From: Daucus carota subsp. sativus
Lineage: Eukaryota > Streptophyta > Magnoliopsida > Apiales > Apiaceae
Assembly (NCBI RefSeq): GCF_001625215.2
Contig: NC_030385.2
Span: forward strand, 10,843,135-10,907,134
Length of the DNA stretch: 64,000 nucleotides
Direction: 5' to 3'
In this document: positions 56,108 through 64,000 of the stretch, in pieces
Numbering within the stretch: position 1 is the stretch's first letter
How the letters are laid out: the number at the start of each line of letters is the position of its first letter
The notes under the pieces: model-generated
Databases searched by the model: none
What the model saw: only the letters and a program-made list of their open reading frames with translations
Told to the model about the DNA's origin: nothing
Program-made: the position numbers and the translations under genes

Positions 56108-57723
56108 ATGCAAATGAAAGACATAAGAGATGAAGCTGGGCCCTCGGAGCAAAGGGCTTCTAATACTAATGGCTGGCCTACAGACTTCATCGAAAAATTT
56201 GGCTCAGCTTCCTTGCATTCTAAAGAAGAAACATTAAGTGGCAAAGAATTCATGAGTAACAATGCATATGATGATTATACATCTCAGACAGCGTCACAGA
56301 TCCTCTGGAGTACTGGAATGCTTTCAGAACCTATTCCAGATGGTTTTTACTCTGTCATTCATGTAAGAACCGACACAATATTGCTTATTATTTATATATT
56401 AAATATTAATTATAAAATTTGATCAGTACATGTGAGTATGTGATCCAAATTTTGTTACTGGAACCAATTGATTTGGACTTTTGACCCCAAGTATGTTATT
56501 GGAAGTTGGAAACAATTGATTTTGACTTTTGAGGCTAATCTTGATGGTCTCTGTCAGTTGTTCATATGTAGAGGAAATCAATAATGTGGTGGCTGCATAC
56601 TGTTGCTATTGTGGTGTTTTCTGGTTGCATCTGTGTTATAATCTGCATATCAATTATATAGATTCTAGAACTTCATGAATTTTTCAAATTGGGATTGCGG
56701 ATTTCTAGGTAAATTAGTTGTGCATTGTTGCTTTGATATAGTCCCGGCTGCTATTATCCTAACAGGAACATTAGGGAATCACTGCCCAACGTTTCATATT
56801 TTATTAAACCCAGGCGTCTGATATAATTTAAAAAATGGTTGATGATATGATGTTGAGAAATGGTGTTGTGGATTACAAGCTGCAAAATAACTATTGGATT
56901 TTACTATGCCTGGTAAAAGCACACATGCAGACTTAGGTTGAACAATTGTAGATTTAGGTTGCGTCTGGCTTTAGTAATCTGATTTTTGATTATTTGAAAG
57001 CGGATGAATGATCGCGTGCATGAAATTTCACTTCCTGGTCTTAAATTTTAATCTACTTCATTATGAGTTGCAGACAATCTGTTTCCTTTTACTTGATATA
57101 CCTAATGCATAGCTACGTCTTTATTGTAACACATATTTGTCCAATTCACCTGTTTCTTATTCTTATGATGGTAAGTTCCAAGCCTTTCATTGCATCCGTA
57201 AACTCCTCTCATAATAAACCAATGTAATTGCAGAAATACTTGTTAGTCTTTGTATGAAGGATTTTGTCAGACAGCTAACGTTTTTTGTAGGACCATTTTG
57301 TGCAACGCGCCAAAGCAGTGATTTTATGTAAGTTTCAATTTTCAAAACAAAGCATACTTCAAAAGCAAAAAGCAAAAACTCACGCATAGAATGGAATCCA
57401 TGAAGACAGAATTGCCCTAAAGAAGAAAGAAAACCCTATTTGCATATGTATCTTGAGTTGTTTAGTGATTAGTGTGCTGCATACTTGAATCTCAATTAAT
57501 GACATATTATTTTGTACAGGAGAAGAAGCTCAAAGATCGTTTTGATTATGTTCCTACTTTAGATGAGCTCTCTGCTTTAGAGCTGGACGGCTTAAGAGCT
57601 GATATTATTCTTGTAGATTCAGAGAAAGATAAGAAGCTTTCTATGCTAAAGCAATTAATTGTGACATTGGCTAAAGGTTTAAGCTCAAATCCAGCTGCGA
57701 TGATAAAAAAGATTGCAGGAATA
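56108..57723 (+). CDS. EDR1-domain (Raf-like MAPKKK-related) protein, N-terminal part only
   Basis: Coding exons 56108-56362 and 57520-57723 join in phase to 153 residues, then GTGAGT follows. The text LWSTGMLSEPIPDGFYSVI, then KLKDRFDYVPTLDELSALEL, ADIILVDSEKDKKLSMLKQL and GLSSNPAAMIKKIAGI matches the start of the EDR1 (CTR1/EDR1-type) domain: IPDGFY, a helical target region, I-LVDxxxD, and the segment before the conserved protease-like fold. The rest of the domain, and any kinase domain, is not in the next 6.3 kb. That stretch is filled with transposons, so the gene either has a very long intron running off the window or is truncated. An upstream in-frame stop supports the ATG at 56108; the second Met at 56114 is an alternative. 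Confidence 0.7.
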
Positions 57724-58677
57724 GTGAGTATTCTTTTGTGAACTTCTGTATCTGAACTTTCTATTACCTTCATCTTCGATCGTTTGAAGTTTTGCTTTTA
57801 CACAAATTTCTCAATATTTCGAAACTTTTTCTGTGATGACTAGTTTGATACTTATATCTTGGGAATTCCTAGACCAACAGCTTTGTACACCTCTTCTTGT
57901 ATATTGCTTTTGCTAGTAAAACAGATCTGTTGATAGGTGTAGAAATTGTAGGTAAAGTTTTCTTCCTTGAAATAATTAAACCCTAAATACCATTAAGTGG
58001 TATTTAAGTATTACTTTAGCTATCAGGAGTTGAAGTCAGGTTAATATATTGTTGTATCTTTACAAAGCTATCAGGACTTGAAGTCAGGTTAATATATTGC
58101 TGTATCTTTACAAAGCCTTGCTCTAGTAGTCAAAATGTAGTGTGGTGATTTTCTCTATTCAAGAACATAGGAAGTTTCACAATGGTACTATTGATGAGAT
58201 TTGAGAACTCAGTTCTTGGTTTTAATTGTCAAACGAGCATAATTGCTCTGTCTACTACCCTGTTTGATGATAATTTTCAAATCTCAGACCTTATTAAGAT
58301 AATTGATATAGGGTATCTTACATCAGGAACAGCACTTATTATGCATTACTACTTGCTAGTTGGAATAGTACTTATTCACATATTTACAAAGTTTGCAGTC
58401 CAATTAGTTAGATCTGTTATTAGTTGAAATTTTCTAGTTTGCACTCATTTGTTTGTTCCGGTTATAACTGAGAAAACTTAGAAAATATTTTAGATTGATG
58501 GTTGTTTTACATAGTCTTCAGTATTATAGAACTCCGTTTATTTGAGCTGATCTGTTTATGTGTTGTATCAAGTTGAATTGTTGGTTGTTTGTTCTTCTGT
58601 TGAATCTGTTGTGAAGTCTGAATTGATTGGTAAATTGTTGAAGACTTAGTGTAATTAGAACTCTGAGTTGGTAGCAT

Positions 58678-59204
58678 CAGGGGCGTAGCTACAGCCACCC
58701 CTTGAGGGGTCACTTGAACCCATAAAATTTTTAATTTTATATATATAATTATTATTATAATAAATTTTGAACCCATATTAAAAGTTGGTTTGACCCCGGT
58801 TCTCACTGGGAACAAAAAAAAGCAGCAAAGTAATAAAACCCAGTTGCAAATCTTAGCCTTTACCTTTCACCTAACACTTTATAATATTCACCCTAGTCCC
58901 CTCTAAAGCACTAAGTCACTAACCCATTTTATTAAAATATAACTCTCTCTTTCTATTTTATACTCACAGTCGCTCCAAGCCTCCACCTCCGTTACTTTAC
59001 TCATTTACTCTTGTTGGTTACTGTCGCTTATGTGTTATTCCCTTTGTCCCATCAGGTTATTCAAAAAAAGAAAAAAAAATAAAAATACGTTGTGCTTTAC
59101 AAGAGGCTCAAAATGCATGCAATAAGTGTTCGTAAACAATCTGGCGGGACGGAGGGAGTATAATATTTTGACCTCAGTTTATGAATTTTCTGGCTACGCC
59201 CCTG
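58678..59204. mobile_element. hAT-type element with CAGGGGCGTAGC ends
   Basis: Ends CAGGGGCGTAGCTA / TGGCTACGCCCCTG with a perfect 8-bp duplication GGTAGCAT (58670-58677, 59205-59212). It has no transposase. A Stowaway-like MITE is inserted near its right end. Confidence 0.92.
59038..59158. mobile_element. Short Stowaway-like MITE nested in the hAT element
   Basis: Ends TTCCCTTTGTCCCATCAGG / CTGGCGGGACGGAGGGAG with TA on both sides (59036-59037, 59159-59160). At 121 bp it is shorter than its relatives and probably internally deleted. Confidence 0.75.
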
Positions 59205-59539
59205 GGTAGCATTATGATATTTATGACTGTTATACCTTGGAGTAAATAGTGAGAAAATGAACTATCACGGCAATTTAGATCTCCGGAAACATCGTCATTG
59301 AACTTTATGGTTGATACAACAAGATCTACAGTCACATGGTTGGAATTGATATGAAGGTTAGTAGAATGCAAGATAAAAATTGAGATGTCAGTGAGTGGAA
59401 TGAATAGGGTTTGTACCTAAAGAGAATGAAGCATCAGGAGATGGTGATTATAAGGAGTTTTATATGTAGGGTACTCCAGAGAAAGGAATGTCTTGAGATC
59501 TTATTTATGCCGCAGACATAAGGCAAAGGTTAAGCATAA

Positions 59540-60369
59540 GGAGGTGATTTTGAATGATGGAATAGGTAAAGTAAGATTTAGTAGTGACAATCGCAATTTG
59601 AAGCACTTAAAACTGAATTTTCATGTTCTCAAAGAGAGTGAGGATTGTGTGGAATGGTTAAGGATAGTGATGAGTACTTTTGAATATGTAAGGTCCAAAA
59701 TAACAAGAATAATGAGAAGGCTGTCATTGCAGCAATTCTCATGTGGAATGGTGTAAGTCGTTATGGTGCGCAAAGAGAGGTTTACCTGGGAGCAATTCTC
59801 TGATGCTTTCTTGGCCAAATTGTAGAGAGTTCGAAAGAGAATTAATCTTTAATAGGTTTATAAAAATATGACAAGAAAGTTCAATAGAGCATCATCTCGA
59901 TGAATTTGCGAAGTGTAAGCATCGATTACCAAAAAAGATTCCAAGTTTAACCAGTGACACTTCTCAGAAAAATTTATTTGGTGGCCTGCCGGGTGAGATT
60001 AAAGGAATGATCAGATTATTGGAGCCTGTTTCACCAGAACAAGCATTAAAAGTAGCCAGGTACTATGAGGATCCTCTCTCCATATCACTTAAGAGCTCCG
60101 TCAGTTTCGGTATTAACTACATGACAATTTCAACTTCTCAATTGAGCTCTAAAGGTTCATGTGGAATTTTGATCCCAGGCAATAATGCTACTAATTCCAA
60201 GCCCAGGCCTGTGACCTTTCCTCAGAGAGAAGAAACAGAAACAAAGGTCTTTTTGTGTGATGGAAAATTTTATTTTGATGAACAATTTCCTAACGGCCAG
60301 GAATTTAATGAACCACAAAGTTTCCTAATGGTAGATGAAGTAGAAAATGTGGGAACCATCCACGTATAA
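59540..60369 (+). pseudogene. Ty3/Gypsy gag remnant
   Basis: In changing frames it shows a gag-like order: LKHLKLNFHVLKESEDCVEW, then VYLGAI/TWEQFSDAFLAKL, then FGGLPGEIKGMIRLLEP and PEQALKVARYYED, followed by a degraded zinc-knuckle region (FLCDGKFYFDEQFPNG). Several stops and shifts make it non-functional. No LTRs or polymerase region are found around it. Confidence 0.65.
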
Positions 60370-60379
60370 TGAAAATTCT

Positions 60380-62550
60380 GTGTGTGGAATTTCAAAAATT
60401 ATTGCAAATGCTACTACCTTGTTTCAAACTATAGTTACACAAGACGGGCTAAGGAAATGGATACTCGAAAAATTACTTATAGTGTATCTGGTACGATGGA
60501 ACACGTGGGTTTGATGGGACGCTTGGGTATGATGGATTTTTTTCATTAGTTTTATACATATTTTAAAATATGATACATTTCAATTTATAAATGCATAATA
60601 TGTGTTATAAAAATCATTGTGTATTATTACCGGTTTAGTATGATTAATTGTGATTTTTAATGTTATGGAAATTAAATGATACAATTAATTGGACTTTTGT
60701 GTTTAAAACATTAGGACTTGTATAAACACACTAGTATTGGACTATTAAAGGTTTGCGCTTGTACATATTGGATCCTAAAATTAGAGTGGACTGTGCTAAG
60801 CCAGAATTTATTAGCCGTCACGTATGTTGTGTTTGGTTGTGGAGAATGTAATGGAGTGAAATGGAATGAATAAAAATAAAAGAAAACATTATAGGTAGAA
60901 GGGAAGTTTTGAAAAAAGATGCACAAGTGCAAAATTGTTATAATTAGATTTGAGAAGCAATTGGCATCGGAGGGAATGGAGCATTCTTTCCCGAGTTGGG
61001 GAGTGACCTCTAGTTTATGGTGTAAGGATTGAAATTGGGGAAAGAATGAAACTTTTGAACAATTGTCCATAATATAGTTCAGATGTGATATATAGATATA
61101 TAGATTTATACATCTCTTCTCCCTCTTCTTCTCTTCTCTTCTTCCTTTCATCTTCTTCCTCCAATCAGTTTGCTATGTCATTAGAGTCATACTACATCAA
61201 AGTTAATTTCAAAATCATTCATATCTGTCGGTTCCGCGGTTCGTCACCATGAATGAACCTAGACGTTGTCCCCAGCAATTTGAGACACGTTTGTTTTTTG
61301 ATAGGGATCGGGGATGAATGATTTAGATTATAGAACGGGACTTTGTCCCGTATATTTTGTTACTATGCTTCAAACTACAACGATGAGACAACATTCATAT
61401 AGAAAATTAGAACCGAGAAGAAACTTCTATAATAATAAAGCTATAGTTATACTGATGTTACGACTGACGTAATATTCATGGAGGTTGTTCTTGCGATAAT
61501 ACCATGCTGTCAAGTGTTATGGTAATTATTTAATTATTGTCTTCATTTCAATTCATCTGGCGATGTGGGCAGCAAACTCTCTTCTCCAGTAAGCTTCATA
61601 TTTGTTCTTCTCCTCTCCTTTCTCTCTCTTCTTTCTTCGGTTTTTCCTTTTTATTTGCATCGACTGCTTGTATGTATGTAGACACCATCGTGTGTGTATA
61701 TACTGTACGTTGCTGGTGGTATACAAATTGTTTTTAACATTTTTTTAATTTTTTTGAATCTTTTATTTTTAAGAATTACTAATTTTATATAAAAACTTTT
61801 GACAAATAATTTTTATCCAGTTTTATTTTATTAAAACGTTCTAATATTTTTTTCTAGTTTTATTTTATTAAAAATGTTTTAATAATTCTTTTTATTCAAT
61901 ATTAATTACTGTTTTTTTATCTTTTATTTTTAAAATTTACATTTTAGTTTTATTTTACCTAAGCACTTTTATTTATTTTTTCTATCTAGTTTTATATTAT
62001 TAAAAACGCTTTGATAATACTCTTCCATTTAATATGAATTAATTTCTATTCACATTTATAATTTACTTTTTCCATCTTTTCAAAAAAAATAAAATTACAT
62101 TTTAGTTTTATTTTACATAAAAATTTTGATATCTATTTATTCTATATAGTTTTATTTTATTATAAACGTTTTAATAATAATTTTATTCATTTTTAATAAT
62201 TTTTTAACCATTTTTTTCCAGTTTCTATAAACGATTTGGGGGGGGGGGGGTGCTTGCTCTTTTGTTTTTCAGTTGGCAAAATACAGGATTGAAGCCTGTA
62301 TGAATCTAAATTTTACAAAAAAAATAAGAGACAGTAGGTTTTCTCTGTTTTCTTTTCCCTCCTCAGTGCTTTGTTTTTCCAACTAATGTAGAGTTACCAT
62401 GTTCTGTTTCTACTTTGTATCTCAGACAACCTTGCAATCTTATACACTTGATCCTGATTTATGATTTATGCTCTGCACTCCACACCATGAGGCATCATCA
62501 TTCTAATCTCCTCCCGCATAATTGTAATTTCTTTATACATGTTTTATATA
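60380..62550. other. AT-rich spacer with low-complexity repeats
   Basis: 61790-62190 holds about four decayed copies of a unit of about 115 bases built around AGTTTTATTTTATTAAAAACGTTTTAATAAT. A run of 13 G lies at 62238-62250. A CT-rich tract at 61105-61160 is present. No gene is recognised. Confidence 0.5.
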
Positions 62551-62559
62551 GAAAACTGA

Positions 62560-64000
62560 ATGGAAAATGAAGATGAACAAATAAGGAGAGAATTGGCTAA
62601 GGATCCAAAAAGAAAAGCAAAGTCGAATGATCCCGGTTGGAAGTTTGTAGATTTCCCGTATCTGGATACTAATAGAGATATGGTTAACTGTGCTTTGTGG
62701 AAATACTAATCATGGTGGAATTAACAAATTTAAGCAGAAGTTGATGAGTGGATGTGGGGGTATCGTTAAATGTTCAAAAACAACAAAGGAGATTGTGAAG
62801 GAAATACATGATTAGGTGCAGAGCAAGAAGAAACCTGAATTTGTGCTGCAAGACGAGGATATAAAGATGTTGAAGAAGTACCATCCACAACAGCCTCTAA
62901 TACACTTGGTAGTTTAAAATCAAATGCAAAAAGCAAAGGCAAGGGTGCTGCCTCTCCATTTCACTGCAAAAATCCACTAGCTAGTAGCACCGCGGTAGCT
63001 TCAATGATCATGAGGACACCGGAACAAGTAATTGAAGAAAGGTATATGAATGGTCCAAGTCAAACAGCTTTGGAAAGCAAGTTAAGAACAAAAGAAGAGA
63101 AATAAAGGGTTTTTAAGCATATTGATGATTTCTTCTACAAGAATGGTAGTCCTTTAAATCCCGCAAATTCTAGGAGCTACGAGATAATGGTGGAGTCCAT
63201 TGGCCAATATGGACCGGGTTTAAAGCCTTCAACATTTCATGATTTAAGGCTACCCCAACTTAGAAAAGCAAAAGAAGAAACATAAAATTGAGCGAAAGAA
63301 TGAGAGAGCTTGGAAAAAATATGGTTGCACACTTATGACTGATGGATGGATGAATAGACGAGAAAGGCATCTTGTCAACTTCCTTGCTAATAGTCTGGAA
63401 GAGACATTTTTCTTGCATTCTTTTGATGGTTTGGATGAATCACATGATGCAGAAATGTTGGCTAGGTTGATTGAAGCAATGATCATTGATGGCGGGATTT
63501 CAAATGTTGTTCAAGTGGTGACAGATAACAGGGCAAATTAAAAGCTAGCTGGTGCACACTTGGAAGAATGGTACCCTACTTTGTTTTGGACTCCATGTGC
63601 TGCTCATTGCCTTGATTTAATGTTAGAAGATGTCAGCAAGATTCCAAGCATTAAAAAAGTAATCAAGCAAGCAAGAAAATGTACTACCTTTATTTATAGA
63701 CAATAGACATGGGTGTGTCCTTCATGCAATGAGGGAGCAGACTAATGGGATGAATTTAGTGAGAACTGGAGCTACAAGATTTGCCACTGCTTTTCTTATA
63801 TTGTAGTGCTTGCACAAGCTTAGGCCAGCCTTGCGCAAATTGTTTGGCTCTGAACATTGGCTTGTGTCAAAGCTAGCAAAAACAAAAAATGGGAAGAGGG
63901 TTTATGAGATTGTATTCTTAATAGTGTTTTGGAACGGTTTAGAGGATTGGTTGAATACATCACAACCATTTCTTCAAGTTTTGCGAATTGCAGAGATGAT
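62560..64000 (+). pseudogene. Decayed hAT transposase (BED finger plus DUF659 core), cut by window edge
   Basis: From 62560 the translation runs DPKRKAKSNDPGWKFVDFPY and VNCAL, shifts frame near 62697, then CGNTNHGGINKFKQKL, the BED zinc finger of hAT proteins. A stop lies near 62815. Later parts give IMRTPEQVIEERY, SRSYEIMVESIGQYGPGLKP, KKYGCTLMTDGWMNRRERHL, VVQVVTDNRAN (stop) and LFWTPCAAHCLDLMLED, the DUF659 and RNase H-like core with the catalytic Asp in MTDGW and VTDN. Many stops and shifts make it dead. The C-terminal dimerisation domain would lie beyond the right edge. It is not the same subfamily as the TTF-type remnant at 36626-37435. Confidence 0.85.

Overview
This is AT-rich plant nuclear DNA. 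It holds spliced genes with GT/AG introns, plant-specific gene families (nCBP-type cap-binding protein, class II DAD1-like lipase, DUF4220 remnant, EDR1-type domain) and a dense, nested load of plant transposons. A dicot fits best; the species cannot be fixed from the sequence alone.

Genes, left to right: a divergent alpha-tubulin (283-2438, +, 5 exons); the cap-binding protein nCBP/4EHP-type eIF4E (3206-7568, -, 6 exons); a membrane-anchored J-domain protein (10506-13198, +, 3 exons); a small single-pass membrane protein (14218-14552, -, 2 exons); an intronless class II phospholipase A1-like lipase (29409-30644, +); the rRNA-processing PIN nuclease FCF1/UTP24 (42970-48015, -, 9 exons); and the first coding exons of an EDR1-domain protein (56108-57723, +) after a long 5' UTR intron. 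All exon joins given were checked by hand for phase and GT/AG borders. These are ordinary dispersed plant genes with no operon-like logic. nCBP and FCF1 both belong to translation or ribosome production and both carry telo-box motifs next to their start codons.

Much of the rest is mobile DNA. 16762-23170 is a very young, non-autonomous LTR retrotransposon on the minus strand. Its two 629-bp LTRs differ at one base, it has a 5-bp target duplication, it carries a broken DUF4220 gene fragment, and a tRNA-Asp-like sequence extends well past the usual primer-binding site. 34739-37919 is a Pack-MULE-like element (9-bp duplication) holding a BPA1-like gene fragment that is itself split by an internally deleted hAT transposon (8-bp duplication). 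At least five further hAT-type non-autonomous elements with perfect 8-bp duplications, Stowaway- and Tourist-like MITEs (several nested), a LINE RNase H remnant with target duplication, two Helitron-like copies, a tRNA-derived SINE, a poly(A)-tailed retroposon that kept an intron-like segment, a Gypsy gag remnant and a decayed hAT transposase at the right edge complete the picture.

I see no CRISPR, operon or defence island. The most unusual items are the tRNA-Asp-like extension beside the LTR, the gene-carrying LTR element, the Pack-MULE/hAT nest, and the retroposon family that retains an intron.
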